A stretch of DNA of 64,000 nt from Erythrobacter colymbi (GTDB taxonomy: Bacteria; Pseudomonadota; Alphaproteobacteria; Sphingomonadales; Sphingomonadaceae), in assembly GCF_002155685.1 (NCBI RefSeq), contig NZ_MUYK01000007.1, positions 36,932-100,931 of the forward strand, in the 5' to 3' direction. Both the position numbers and the translations under genes were made by a program. The notes beneath the pieces are model-generated. The model was given only the letters and a program-made list of their open reading frames with translations. It was not told the origin of the DNA and made no database searches. This document shows, one piece after another, positions 1 through 8,667 of the stretch. Each line of letters opens with the position of its first letter. Positions within the stretch are counted from its first letter, which is position 1.

Positions 1-2
1 CG

Positions 3-188
3 GTGCTGTGGGCATGGGGCGGGCATGACATGGTGAGCGACGCCCACCTCGGCCCGGCGATCCTTGCAGAGCAGGGCGAGGCTTATGTCCGCGCCGTGTA
101 CGGGAGCGCTGCGGTCGGCGTGGTCGGACCGCTGCTGGCGGTCGCTCTTGCTGTATTGCTTCGGCGGCGTTTGGCCAGCGCTGCCTAG
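3..188 (+). CDS. C-terminal end of a hypothetical membrane protein (cut by window edge)
   Basis: Only the last ~61 codons are visible and the frame is open to the left edge, so the true start is probably outside the window. The final ~25 residues form a hydrophobic segment (VVGPLLAVALAVLLRRR) followed by arginines, as expected for a last transmembrane helix with a cytoplasmic positive end. No family was recognised. The next gene is convergent and ends 16 bp away. Confidence 0.4.
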   Translation: MLWAWGGHDMVSDAHLGPAILAEQGEAYVRAVYGSAAVGVVGPLLAVALAVLLRRRLASAA

Positions 189-203
189 CGTGACGCGACC
201 CGC

Positions 204-503
204 TTAATTGCGCGGCGGCATCGGCGTCGGCGGGTTCGCGCCGCGCTCTCTGCTCCAGCTGAGGTCCGGATCGGTCGGGGCGGGGGCATCGCCGCCGTGA
301 TCCGAAACCGTCGGGTCGATATTGCCCGGCGTGCCTTCGACCGGAGCCGCGACATCCTCGTGGCGCTGGCGTTCGGCCACTGCGGCATCCTCGTGATGGG
401 CCTGCGCATTCCTTGCGCGCAGCCACGAGACCACGCCCACCACCAGCCCCGCGCCGAGCGTGAACAGCGCGAGGAACATGACCGCATCGAACTGGAAATT
501 CAT
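204..503 (-). CDS. small single-pass membrane protein, unknown function
   Basis: 99 residues. Residues about 7-30 form one transmembrane helix (MFLALFTLGAGLVVGVVSWL) followed by RARN. The remainder is a charged, Pro/Asp-rich cytoplasmic or periplasmic tail without a recognisable domain. A GGAGG-type ribosome site lies just upstream of the ATG (minus strand, about 510). This architecture is common for small sphingomonad envelope proteins, but no function can be assigned. Confidence 0.6.
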   Translation of the reverse strand: MNFQFDAVMFLALFTLGAGLVVGVVSWLRARNAQAHHEDAAVAERQRHEDVAAPVEGTPGNIDPTVSDHGGDAPAPTDPDLSWSRERGANPPTPMPPRN

Positions 504-627
504 CGCTGCCTCCTTGCTTGAAAGGAGGGCGACCGCGTACGGATGCGCGATGTTCCGGTGTCAGGGCGCTTTCCTGTCGCGCCGTGGCGAGCGCGGGGCG
601 GGGCGAGCCCTGCCCCGCCTGCGCGTC

Positions 628-1569
628 TCAGCGCGAGGCCGGCTTGATGTGTCCGTGCATGGTCAGCCACGCGGCAAAGGCCTCGAACCAGCCGGTGCTG
701 GTCGTGTCCTTGTCGTACATGCCGAAGCCGTGGCCGCCCTGTTCGTAGTAATGGAACTCGACCGGGCGTCCGGCGGCGCGCCAGGCACGGATCAGGCCGA
801 AATCGGTCTCGGGAAACAGGGGATCGTCCGCAGCCAGCGCGACGAACAGCGGCGGGGCGTCCGCAGGCACCTCGACCGCGCCGAGCGGCCCGTAGATGTC
901 GCCAATGAAGGCGGGCCTCGCGTCCACGCCCGCAAGCGCCGTCCCTATCGTCAGCATCACGCCCGCCGAAAAGCCGACCATCCCGATCTTGGCCGGATCG
1001 ACATTCCACTTGTCGCTGTTCGCCCGCACCAGCGCGAAGGCGGCGCGCGCGTCGGCGATCATCGGCGCAATATTGCCCAGCCGCGACTGGTAGCTTCGCG
1101 GATCGGTCTGCGCCTCGCCCGGCTGCGGCGGCGGGGGAGGTGCCGGCGGCGGCGCGCTGGCGAAGGCCTCGAGGCTCGCCGGGGTCTGGTTGAGCCGGTA
1201 CTTGAGCACGAAGGCCGCCACCCCGCGCCTGGCCAGCGCCTCGGCCACCTGCCAGCCTTCGTTCTCCATCGAAAGCGTGCGGAAGCCCCCGCCCGGCGCG
1301 ACGATTACCGCGCTGCCGGTGGCGATGGCCGGATCGGGCAGGAACGGGGTGAGCGTCGCCTCGCGCACGTTGCGGGCAAAGACGCTGCCATACTGGCTGT
1401 GCCAGCTTTCCGGCACCTCGGCGCCCGGCAGCTGGCCGGTGTCGAGCGGGATCGCAGCGGGTTGGTCCGGCGTGGCGATGGCGCGCATCCGGTCGTCCTG
1501 CGCGCGCGCGGCGGTGCCGGTGAAAAGGGCGAGCGCAGCGCAAAGCAGCGCCAAGCGATTCATGGCCAT
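628..1569 (-). CDS. secreted alpha/beta-hydrolase (acetylxylan-esterase / BD-FAE-like)
   Basis: 313 residues. The first ~25 residues are a signal peptide ending ARA-QDD, so the enzyme is probably periplasmic. The nucleophile elbow is GFSAG in the middle of the chain. The acid is likely the Asp of ALAADDPLFPETD, and the His lies in EQGGHGFGMYDKD near the C terminus, the usual order for this fold. An early VIVAPGGGF motif would form the oxyanion hole. A GGGAGA ribosome site is best spaced for the ATG at 1569; another ATG is at 1563. The family hydrolyses acyl esters, often on acetylated sugars. The substrate here is unknown, and no carbohydrate genes are adjacent. Confidence 0.82.
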   Translation of the reverse strand: MAMNRLALLCAALALFTGTAARAQDDRMRAIATPDQPAAIPLDTGQLPGAEVPESWHSQYGSVFARNVREATLTPFLPDPAIATGSAVIVAPGGGFRTLSMENEGWQVAEALARRGVAAFVLKYRLNQTPASLEAFASAPPPAPPPPPQPGEAQTDPRSYQSRLGNIAPMIADARAAFALVRANSDKWNVDPAKIGMVGFSAGVMLTIGTALAGVDARPAFIGDIYGPLGAVEVPADAPPLFVALAADDPLFPETDFGLIRAWRAAGRPVEFHYYEQGGHGFGMYDKDTTSTGWFEAFAAWLTMHGHIKPASR

Positions 1570-1641
1570 GAGCAATCTCCCACCCGCCGCGTTGTAGCCA
1601 ACGCGGGGAGTCGGAACCTTTTACTCATACAAATCGTCAGA

Positions 1642-2415
1642 TCAATCCGAAGCTGCGCAGGCCTTGCACGCCGGATCGGGCGCGATGCGGATCGTGCGCA
1701 TGCCCGGCTCCAGCCCGTCGAGGATGTGGAGGCGGCTCCAGCCCGGTGCGCCAAGCGTGCTCACTCCGGCGAGCAGCACCTTGACCGCCTGCATCGCGGC
1801 AAAGCTGCCGACCCAGCCCGCCATCGCGCCGAGCATGCCATCGTCCGCGCAGGTGTCGCAGTCCTCGGCATCGAAGGCATCGCCGACGAAGCAGCGGTAG
1901 CAGGCCTCCTGCGGCAGATGCCCGGCCCATGCCCCGACCTGCCCCTGAAACCGGCCCACGGCGGCCGAGAGCAGCGGGATGCCGGCCGCGACGCAGGCGT
2001 CCGACACGGCGAGGCGGGTGGCGAAATTGTCGGTCCCGTCGAGCACCAGATCGGCGCCCGCGATCAGGCTTGCGGCGTTCTCCGGCGTGATCCGCGCGTC
2101 CGAGACGTCGACCTGCAAGGCATCGTCGAAATTCGCGAGCCAGCGGCGGGCCGAGACCGCCTTGCCGTAGCCCACATCGCGGGTGGTGAAGATCGTCTGG
2201 CGCTGGAGGTTGCTCACATCCACGATATCGTCGTCGACCAGCGCGAGCCGCCCGATCCCGCTCGCGGCGAGATACTGGAGCGCAGGCGAGCCGATTCCGC
2301 CCAGCCCGATGATCGCGACGCGCGATTCGGCAAGGCGCACCTGCCCCGCGCCGCCCACTTCCGGGAGCACGATGTGGCGGGCGAAGCGGTCGAGCCTCGC
2401 GGAAGAGAGTGTCAC
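1642..2415 (-). CDS. moeB: HesA/MoeB/ThiF-family adenylyltransferase
   Basis: 257 residues from a GTG that overlaps the TGA of the upstream gene (GTGA). MoeB-type enzymes adenylate the C-terminal glycine of a small sulfur carrier (MoaD or ThiS) using ATP. The Rossmann nucleotide loop GLGGIGSPALQYL is at about residues 35-47, followed by the adenylation signature NLQRQTIF. The catalytic-cysteine loop is CDTCADDGMLGA. Two CxxC pairs (CYRC, CKAC) would hold structural zinc. There is no rhodanese extension, so this is the short form. It is translationally coupled to the DUF983 gene. It could serve molybdopterin or thiamine synthesis; no cofactor genes flank it. Confidence 0.85.
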   Translation of the reverse strand: MTLSSARLDRFARHIVLPEVGGAGQVRLAESRVAIIGLGGIGSPALQYLAASGIGRLALVDDDIVDVSNLQRQTIFTTRDVGYGKAVSARRWLANFDDALQVDVSDARITPENAASLIAGADLVLDGTDNFATRLAVSDACVAAGIPLLSAAVGRFQGQVGAWAGHLPQEACYRCFVGDAFDAEDCDTCADDGMLGAMAGWVGSFAAMQAVKVLLAGVSTLGAPGWSRLHILDGLEPGMRTIRIAPDPACKACAASD

Positions 2416-2834
2416 GGCTGGTCCTCCGGGGCCGCGCGGCGTTCCTGCCTGAAGGCGCCGATGCCGTGCCACCACAGGAAGGCGATCACCGCGCCCTTGG
2501 TCGGCTGGAGCATGGCGAGCAGCATCACGATCGACACCGGCAGCAGGATCGCGAGCGTCACCCAGGCCGAAAGGCCGCCCGCGATCATCGCGATCACCAC
2601 AGGCGCCAGCAGGTGGCCGACCACGAAGATGCCGATATAGGCGGGAAAATCATCGGCTTGCTGCAAGGACCAGTCCTGCTTGCAGTGCCCGCAGCGGTCG
2701 ACCGGCTTCAGCCACTTGCGGAACAGCGGCGCCTCTCCACAGCGCGGGCAGCGGCACTTCGCGCCCCGGACCAGCGCGGGAATCCACCCATCGGGCAGGG
2801 TGATAAGCTCGGGGGAAAGGCGCAGATGAGGCAT
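2412..2834 (-). CDS. DUF983 family zinc-ribbon membrane protein
   Basis: 140 residues. The N-terminal half carries a four-cysteine zinc-ribbon-like motif (CPRC then CGHC, about residues 29-52), followed by two hydrophobic helices (about 66-90 and 92-112). This is the DUF983 architecture, common next to cytochrome oxidase or housekeeping genes in alphaproteobacteria; its biochemical role is not established. It starts about 190 bp downstream of dnaA, across a repeat pair, and its stop overlaps the GTG of moeB. Confidence 0.8.
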   Translation of the reverse strand: MPHLRLSPELITLPDGWIPALVRGAKCRCPRCGEAPLFRKWLKPVDRCGHCKQDWSLQQADDFPAYIGIFVVGHLLAPVVIAMIAGGLSAWVTLAILLPVSIVMLLAMLQPTKGAVIAFLWWHGIGAFRQERRAAPEDQP

Positions 2835-2937
2835 GGACAGGCTGTTTACAGCCTGTGGACGCGCTGTCGACAGGCCTGTGGGAAGGGCTGTCGAAATCGC
2901 GGGGAGAAGGTGTGGGGGAAGCCGGGCCCACCCCCGG

Positions 2938-3003
2938 CCCCTCCCGCAAGCGGGAGGGGTGATTGCGTCGCACTACCAGTCCCCCTCCCGCTTGCGGGAG
3001 GGG
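2938..3003. repeat. pair of REP-like palindromes (BIME-like) between dnaA and the DUF983 gene
   Basis: Two 22-bp palindromes, 2938-2959 and 2982-3003, each have the arms CCCCTCCCGC / GCGGGAGGGG around a 2-bp centre (AA in one, TT in the other), so they are also inverted copies of each other. The flanking CCCACCCC (2929-2936) and GGGGTGGG (3007-3014) extend the symmetry outward. The pair could act as a terminator or mRNA-stabilising structure for dnaA. A diverged relative lies inside the Smr gene near 20.45 kb. Confidence 0.85.
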
Positions 3004-3023
3004 TTAGGGGTGGGAACGCGCTC

Positions 3024-4427
3024 TCAGCTCTCCAGCTGCCGCAGCAGGCTCCGCACATCGCCGTCCATGTCGGCGTCGCGCTGGCGCAGGTCCTCGATCA
3101 GGCGCACCGCGTGGATCACGGTCGAATGGTCGCGCCCGCCGAACTTGCGCCCGATCTCGGGGTAGGAGCGCGGGGTGAGCACCTTGGAGAGATACATCGC
3201 CACCTGCCGCGGACGCACCACCGCGCGGGCGCGGCGCTTGCTGCTCATTTCCGCGCGGTCGATGCGGTAGAACTGGCAGACGGTGCGCTGGATCTCGTCG
3301 ATGGTGATGCGGCGGCGATTCGCGCTGAGGATGTCGGTAAGCTGTTCTTCCGCCAGCTGGAGCGAGACGTCCTGCCCGGTCAGCTGCGCATAGGCGATCA
3401 GCTTGTTGAGGCCCCCCACCAGCTCGCGCACGTTGCGGGTGATGGTGCGGGCGAGGAAATCGACCACGTCCTCGGGCACCGAGAGCGGGGCGAATCGGGC
3501 AAGCTTCGAAACGAGGATCTTCTTGCGAAGCTCGATATCGGCAGGCTGGATATCGGCGACGAGGCCCATCGACAGGCGGCTGAGGAGGCGCGGTTCCACC
3601 CCGTCGAGCGCCTGCGGGGCGCGGTCGGCGGCAAAGACCAGCCGCTTGCCCTCGGCCAGCAGCGCGTCGATAGTGTAGAGCAGCTCTTCCTGCGCGCTCG
3701 CCTTGCCGATGATGAACTGGATGTCGTCCACCAGCAGCAGGTCAAAGCTGCGCAGGCGCGCCTTGAACTCGATCGTCTGGCTGGACTTCAGCGCCTGCAC
3801 GAATTCGACCATGAAGCGCTCGGCCGAGCAGTAGAAGATCCGCGCGCGCGGATGGGCGTGAAGATACCCGTGGCCGATCGCGTGGAGGAGGTGAGTCTTG
3901 CCCTGCCCGGTCGCCGCCTTGAGATAGAGCGGCGAGAACTGCGGCTGCTCCAGCGCGGCCATGCGCTGTGCGGCGTTGCAGGCGAGAATGTTCGCCTCGC
4001 CCGTCACGAAGGCGGCGAAGGTCAGCGAGGGGTCGAGCCCCACCGACGAAGTGAAGGTCGCATCGCCCAGCGCGCCGGCAGCCATCGCGATCGCGCTCGC
4101 ACCGTCATTGGCAGCGCGGCGGCCATCATCGAGGCGCAGGTCGGGCAGCTGGCGGCGGCCCGGGTGGACCATGATGTTGACCTTGCGCACTTCGCTGCGC
4201 GCAATGCTCCAGGCAAGCTGGAGGCGATCGTGGAACCGGTCACGCACCCAGTTGGCCGAGAATTCGGTCGGCAGATAGAGATCGAGCGTCCCGGTATCGC
4301 GGCTCAGCGCGCCCAGCTGGATCGGCTTGATCCACTGGCTGTGCAGCTGGTGCCCCAGATCCTTGCGCAGCCCCTGACTGATATCGGACCAGTCGGCAGC
4401 GAGATTTACAGCTTCGGCATCTTCCAT
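3024..4427 (-). CDS. dnaA: chromosomal replication initiator DnaA
   Basis: 467 residues from the chosen ATG (MEDAEAVNLAADW); a longer frame reaches 4481. DnaA-ATP binds DnaA boxes and opens the origin. Domain I is at about residues 10-90, followed by a linker. The AAA+ core has Walker A ATGQGKTHLLHAIG and Walker B LLLVDDIQF. The C-terminal DNA-binding domain carries the signature FGGRDHSTVIHAVRLI. Length is normal for alphaproteobacteria. The next gene upstream on the same strand is rpsT, 521 bp away behind its own terminator, so dnaA probably has its own promoter. Confidence 0.97.
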   Translation of the reverse strand: MEDAEAVNLAADWSDISQGLRKDLGHQLHSQWIKPIQLGALSRDTGTLDLYLPTEFSANWVRDRFHDRLQLAWSIARSEVRKVNIMVHPGRRQLPDLRLDDGRRAANDGASAIAMAAGALGDATFTSSVGLDPSLTFAAFVTGEANILACNAAQRMAALEQPQFSPLYLKAATGQGKTHLLHAIGHGYLHAHPRARIFYCSAERFMVEFVQALKSSQTIEFKARLRSFDLLLVDDIQFIIGKASAQEELLYTIDALLAEGKRLVFAADRAPQALDGVEPRLLSRLSMGLVADIQPADIELRKKILVSKLARFAPLSVPEDVVDFLARTITRNVRELVGGLNKLIAYAQLTGQDVSLQLAEEQLTDILSANRRRITIDEIQRTVCQFYRIDRAEMSSKRRARAVVRPRQVAMYLSKVLTPRSYPEIGRKFGGRDHSTVIHAVRLIEDLRQRDADMDGDVRSLLRQLES

Positions 4428-4948
4428 CAAATGTTCGTCGGCCTGGCGGCCTGTTGTCCGCGCCTTGTCAGTCCTGTGCACAAGCTCATCCCCAATTCAC
4501 GCACGGCCTGCCGAACCCACAGGCCCGCAGACGCATTTTCATCCCATTGCGACAGGCAACGCCTTTCCTCACCCCGGAACCGTGATTCCGGAGTCCCCCC
4601 CCTGTCGGCCAGTTTGTTAAAGCACCCGGACTGTCCCGCGCCGGGTGGAGCTCATGTAAAGAACGCTCGGAGCCTTTGCGCAAGCGCGGACTTTTAAAAA
4701 AAGTGAAATAATCCTGTTGACTCGCCTCTACCCCGCAGACTTGCGTTGAGGTGTCTGATTTTCCGGCAGAAACCCGGATTTCACCATGCGAATCGCGAGG
4801 AATCCTTGCGTTTCCGTTGCAGAAGTTTGTCGCGTTTTCTGCAAACGAAACGGGCCGCGCTTATCCAGCGCGGCCCGTTTGGCGAAATCCTGCCCGATGC
4901 CCCCGTGCAACCCCCTATCGGGCGTTCACGGGATCGTGGCGAATCGAA
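4428..4948. other. dnaA upstream region, 521 bp without a gene
   Basis: This holds the rpsT terminator (4848-4880) and an AT-rich tract at about 4692-4722 that stands out from the GC-rich surroundings and may contain the dnaA promoter. No cluster of good DnaA boxes (TTATCCACA type) was found; the closest matches, such as TTATCCA at 4861 inside the terminator loop, are isolated. There is therefore no support for calling this the origin. Confidence 0.5.
4848..4880 (-). terminator. hairpin terminator after rpsT
   Basis: A perfect 13-bp stem (AAACGGGCCGCGC / GCGCGGCCCGTTT) has a 7-nt loop, 69 bp past the rpsT stop. On the minus strand it is followed by a modest T-rich run (TTTCGTTT). Confidence 0.75.
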
Positions 4949-5209
4949 TCAGAGCGTGGCGACTCGCTTGGTCAGGCGCGACATCTTGCGCGCGACCGTG
5001 TTCTTGTGGAGCACGCCGCGGGCGACGCCGCGGGCCATTTCCGGCTGGGCCGCCTTGAGCGCCGCAGCGGCCGCTTCCTTGTCACCGGCTTCGCAAGCCG
5101 CTTCGACCTTCTTAATGAAGCTGCGGATGCGGCTGATGCGCGCGCCGTTGATGGCGGCACGGTTGGCGTTGCGGATGATGCGCTTCTTGGCTTGCGGCGT
5201 ATTGGCCAT
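4949..5209 (-). CDS. rpsT: 30S ribosomal protein S20
   Basis: 86 residues beginning [18 protein letters not shown], the typical S20 N terminus: a short, very basic, all-helical protein that binds 16S rRNA in the 30S subunit. The open frame runs further upstream, but the family start fits the ATG at 5209. It is monocistronic, between mutM (about 150 bp upstream, same strand) and a hairpin terminator. S20 beside dnaA is a familiar alphaproteobacterial arrangement. Confidence 0.97.
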   Translation of the reverse strand: MANTPQAKKRIIRNANRAAINGARISRIRSFIKKVEAACEAGDKEAAAAALKAAQPEMARGVARGVLHKNTVARKMSRLTKRVATL

Positions 5210-5360
5210 AATTCGTGTCTGTCTCGCGTTTGCTTCAGGCCGCTTGTGGCGACCGGGAAATTGGTGGCGGTTGCTCGAAAAGAGGCGAGCGGGCGCAGGG
5301 CCCAACCGCCGGAAAGCAGCGCGCATAGTCAGAACTGCCCCGAAGGTCAACGATTCTCGC

Positions 5361-6176
5361 CTACCTCTGGCAGACAGGACAGAACCATGTACTGCGCCCA
5401 CCTTGGGCGATACGCTGGATCACGCCGCCGTCATCCCGCCGGCACGCCTCCCCCTCGCGCCCGTAGACGTCGAAGCTGCTTGCGAAATAGCCCAGCTCGC
5501 CGTCGGGCCGGGCATAGTCGCGCAAAGTGGAGCCCCCGTCGCGGATCGAGGCTTCGAGCACGGCGACGATCGCGGGCACCAGCCGCGCAAGCTGCGGCCC
5601 CGTGACCTTGCCCGCAGGCTTCGTCGGCCGGATCCCCGCGCGCCACAGCGCCTCGCACACATAGATATTGCCTAAGCCAGCGACGATCCGCTGATCGAGC
5701 AGGCACAGCTTGATCGACTGGGTTTTGCCCTTCAATGCCGCCTTCAGATGCGCCGCCGTCAGCCCCGGCCCCAAAGGCTCCGGGCCGAGAGCTGCGAATT
5801 GCGGCCAGGCCTCGAGCGCGTCCGTCCCCACCAGATCGACCGAGCCGAAGCGCCGGGGATCGCACAGGGCGAAGCGGTGACTTTCAGTTTCCATCAGCAG
5901 GTGATCGTGGGTGTCGGGCGTTTCGGGATCGATCCGCCACCGCCCGCTCATGCCGAGATGGAAGATCATCGTCGCCCCGCGGTCGAGGTGCAGGAGGCCG
6001 TATTTCGCCCGGCGCGAGAGCGCGGTGACCGTGGCGCCGGTCATCACCTGCACCAGATCGGCGGGGAAGGGACGGCGCAGGTCCGCCCGGTTCAGCGTGA
6101 CGCGCGTGATCCGCTCGCCTTCGAGGAAGGCGGCAAGCCCGCGGACGGTGGTTTCGACTTCGGGTAACTCAGGCAT
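5361..6176 (-). CDS. mutM: formamidopyrimidine-DNA glycosylase (Fpg/MutM)
   Basis: 271 residues starting [13 protein letters not shown]; Pro2 is the Schiff-base nucleophile and Glu3 the catalytic acid. The enzyme removes 8-oxoguanine and FaPy lesions and nicks the abasic site. The conserved lysine region [10 protein letters not shown], the helix-2-turn-helix ([17 protein letters not shown]) and a C-terminal FCPVCQR are present. The zinc finger is atypical: of the usual four cysteines only three are visible (EACRRDDGG then FCPVC), with Asp where the second Cys is expected. Start chosen from the universally conserved N terminus. It is divergent from ubiE across a strong palindrome. Confidence 0.95.
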   Translation of the reverse strand: MPELPEVETTVRGLAAFLEGERITRVTLNRADLRRPFPADLVQVMTGATVTALSRRAKYGLLHLDRGATMIFHLGMSGRWRIDPETPDTHDHLLMETESHRFALCDPRRFGSVDLVGTDALEAWPQFAALGPEPLGPGLTAAHLKAALKGKTQSIKLCLLDQRIVAGLGNIYVCEALWRAGIRPTKPAGKVTGPQLARLVPAIVAVLEASIRDGGSTLRDYARPDGELGYFASSFDVYGREGEACRRDDGGVIQRIAQGGRSTWFCPVCQR

Positions 6177-6205
6177 TTTCGTTTGTGTTCGCTTTCGCTC
6201 ACGGG

Positions 6206-6284
6206 CCGCGCCACCCGCTCCCCCGCCCTTCCACCCGGATATCATATCCTCAAGGGTGAAAGCGCGGGGGAGCGGGCGGCGCGG
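6206..6284. repeat. ~79-bp near-perfect palindrome between mutM and ubiE
   Basis: The outer arms at 6206-6226 and 6264-6284 match at 20 of 21 positions. Inside them, further pairing (CTTCCACCC with GGGTGAAAG) leads to a central GGATATCATATCC, itself almost self-complementary. The whole can form one long hairpin in DNA or RNA. It lies in the divergent intergenic space, so it would be in the leader of one or both genes. Confidence 0.8.
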
Positions 6285-6350
6285 CAAACGCAACAAGGGG
6301 TGCCTCTATCACCCTTTGCCTATCCGGCAATTCCCTCTAGGGAACGCCGC

Positions 6351-7106
6351 ATGAGCGAAACCACCGACGAAACCGTCTCCTTCGGCTACCAGCAGGTCAC
6401 CCCGCAGGAAAAGACCCGCAAAGTGGGCGAGGTCTTCTCCAGCGTCGCGCGCAAGTACGACATCATGAACGACGCGATGTCGGGCGGGATGCACCGCCTG
6501 TGGAAGGACCGCTTCGTCAAGCGCGTGAAGCCGCAGCCGGGCGAGCAGATCCTCGACATGGCGGGCGGCACGGGCGACATTGCCTTCCGCATGGCGGCCC
6601 GCGGCGCGCATATCACCGTCGCCGACATCAACCAGGACATGCTCGACGTGGGCGCCGAGCGCGCGCTGGAGCGGGGGTTTGATGAAGAGGACGGCGCGCT
6701 CGTCTTCACCTGCCAGAACGCCGAACAGGTGAGCTTCTCGAACAACACCTTCGATGCCTACACCATCGCCTTCGGCATCCGGAACGTCACCCACATCGAC
6801 AAGGCGCTGGCCGAGGCGCTGCGGGTGTTGCGGCCGGGCGGGAGGTTCTTCTGCCTCGAATTCTCGACCGTCGAGTGGTCGGGGCTGAAGGAGGCCTACG
6901 ACCTCTATTCCGAACACCTCCTGCCGCGCATGGGGCAGGCGATCGCGGGCGACGCGGATTCCTATCGCTACCTCGCCGAATCGATCCGCAAGTTCCCGCC
7001 GATGCCCGCCTTCGAGCAGATGATCCGCAAGGCCGGCTTCGTGAACACCAAGGTCGAACCGATCATGGGCGGGCTGGTGGCGATCCATTCGGGGTGGAAG
7101 ATCTAG
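6351..7106 (+). CDS. ubiE: ubiquinone/menaquinone C-methyltransferase UbiE
   Basis: 251 residues. UbiE uses SAM to methylate the benzoquinol ring (demethylubiquinone and demethylmenaquinone branches). The UbiE signature VGEVFSSVARKYDIMNDAMS sits at about residues 24-43, and the SAM motif I is LDMAGGTGDIAFRMA. The C-terminal GGLVAIHSGWKI is characteristic. The ATG at 6351 was chosen because it aligns with the usual start. UbiB follows 4 bp later, so the two ubiquinone genes are cotranscribed. Confidence 0.96.
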   Translation: MSETTDETVSFGYQQVTPQEKTRKVGEVFSSVARKYDIMNDAMSGGMHRLWKDRFVKRVKPQPGEQILDMAGGTGDIAFRMAARGAHITVADINQDMLDVGAERALERGFDEEDGALVFTCQNAEQVSFSNNTFDAYTIAFGIRNVTHIDKALAEALRVLRPGGRFFCLEFSTVEWSGLKEAYDLYSEHLLPRMGQAIAGDADSYRYLAESIRKFPPMPAFEQMIRKAGFVNTKVEPIMGGLVAIHSGWKI

Positions 7107-7110
7107 GCCA

Positions 7111-8667
7111 GTGACCTCTTCCGTCGTCCACCTTTCCCGCCTTGCGCGCTGGGGCGTCACGCTTGCCCGGCGGCGCGCGCTGGTGGGGATCGAGAACGAT
7201 CCCAACGCGCCTGCCGCAGTGCGCCAGTTCGTGCGCCTCGCGCGGCTCGCGACGCTGACGGGCAAGCGCGGCAAGCCCGATTACGCGGGCGCCTTCCGCG
7301 CGATCGGCCCCGCCGCGATCAAGCTGGGGCAGAGCCTCGCCACCCGCCCCGATCTGGTGGGCGAGGAAGCGGCGAACAATCTGCTGAGCCTTCAGGACTC
7401 GCTGCCGCCCGTGCCCTTCGCGCAGATCAGGGCGGCGATCGAATCGAGCTTCGGCCAGCCGCTCGAGAACCTGTTCAGCGAAATCGACCCCGAGCCGGTT
7501 GGCGCGGCCTCGATTGCGCAGGTCCACAAGGCGGTGACCACCGATGGCCGCAAGGTCGCGGTCAAGGTGCTGCGTCCGGGCATCCGCGAAAAGTTCGCGC
7601 AGGACATCCAGACCTATGAATGGGCCGCGGCCCATGTCGAGCAGATGGGCGGCGAGGCAAGCCGCCTGCGCCCGCGGCTGACCATCGCCAACTTCAAGCG
7701 CTGGACCAATTCCGAGCTCGACCTGAGGCGCGAGGCGGCTTCGGCCAGCGAGCTTGCCGAGCAGATGGCGGGTGTGCCGGGCTACCGCATTCCCAATGTC
7801 GACTGGGACCGCACCAACGGGCGGGTGATGACCATCGAGTGGATCGACGGCATCAAGATCAGCCGCGTCGACGAACTGCGCGCGCGCGGGCATGATCTCG
7901 CGGCGATCTCCGAAAAGCTCGTGATCAGCTTCCTGACCCAGGCGATCAGCGCGGGCTTCTTCCACGCCGACATGCATCAGGGCAACTTGTTCGTGGAGGA
8001 CGACGGCACCATCGTCGCGATCGATTTCGGGATCATGGGCCGCATCGACCGCCGTGCGCGGCAGTGGCTGGCGGAGATCCTCTACGGGCTGACGACTGGC
8101 AACTACCAGCGCGTCGCCGAGATCCATTTCGAAGCCCAATACGTGCCGAGCTACCACTCGGTCGGCGAATTCGCGACCGCGCTGCGCGCCGTGGGCGAGC
8201 CGATGCGGGGCAAGCCGGTGAAGGAGCTCAGCGTCGGGCAGATGCTCGACGGGCTCTTCGCCATCACCCGCGATTTCGACATGCAGACCCAGCCGCACCT
8301 GCTGCTGCTGCAGAAGACGATGGTGATGGTCGAGGGGATCGCCACCCAGCTCAATCCCGACATCAACATGTGGGACACCGCCGCGCCCTATGTTCGCGAA
8401 TGGATCCGTGACGAGCTGGGGCCGGAAGCGGCACTCGCCGACCGGCTGAAGCAGGACGCCGAGACGCTGCTGCGCCTGCCGGGCCTGATCCGCCGGGTCG
8501 AGGAGATGTTCCCGCCCAAGGGCGGCGCACCCGAGCCGCCGCCGCTGCCCGAGATCGTGCTGCTCACCGACAAGCGGGAGGGGCGCGGGTGGCTCGGCTA
8601 TGCCCTGACCGCGCTGGCGGGTGCGGGTGCGGTGTGGGGCGCGATGGCGCTCGGCTGGATCGGATGA
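7111..8667 (+). CDS. ubiB: ubiquinone biosynthesis kinase-like protein UbiB
   Basis: 518 residues from a GTG 4 bp after ubiE. UbiB belongs to the atypical ABC1/ADCK kinase-like family and supports ubiquinone assembly at the inner membrane. Visible motifs are the KxGQ signature (AAIKLGQSLATRPDL), the Ala-rich loop region ASIAQVHKA, the VAVKVLRPG lysine, the catalytic-loop equivalent ADMHQGNLFV and the metal-binding IDFGIMG. The last ~25 residues form one or two transmembrane helices, as in E. coli UbiB. Its stop overlaps the ATG of the next gene. Confidence 0.95.
   Translation: MTSSVVHLSRLARWGVTLARRRALVGIENDPNAPAAVRQFVRLARLATLTGKRGKPDYAGAFRAIGPAAIKLGQSLATRPDLVGEEAANNLLSLQDSLPPVPFAQIRAAIESSFGQPLENLFSEIDPEPVGAASIAQVHKAVTTDGRKVAVKVLRPGIREKFAQDIQTYEWAAAHVEQMGGEASRLRPRLTIANFKRWTNSELDLRREAASASELAEQMAGVPGYRIPNVDWDRTNGRVMTIEWIDGIKISRVDELRARGHDLAAISEKLVISFLTQAISAGFFHADMHQGNLFVEDDGTIVAIDFGIMGRIDRRARQWLAEILYGLTTGNYQRVAEIHFEAQYVPSYHSVGEFATALRAVGEPMRGKPVKELSVGQMLDGLFAITRDFDMQTQPHLLLLQKTMVMVEGIATQLNPDINMWDTAAPYVREWIRDELGPEAALADRLKQDAETLLRLPGLIRRVEEMFPPKGGAPEPPPLPEIVLLTDKREGRGWLGYALTALAGAGAVWGAMALGWIG

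Noticed and set aside
460..2640. Long plus-strand open frame opposite the esterase and moeB genes
   Set aside because: High GC content keeps antisense frames open. It shows no family motif and lies opposite two genes with complete catalytic motifs. The same holds for 2409-4697 (opposite dnaA), 7063-8835 and 57809-60268.
4428..4948. Possible replication origin upstream of dnaA
   Set aside because: Only isolated, poor DnaA-box matches were found and one falls in the rpsT terminator loop; alphaproteobacterial origins are often not beside dnaA.
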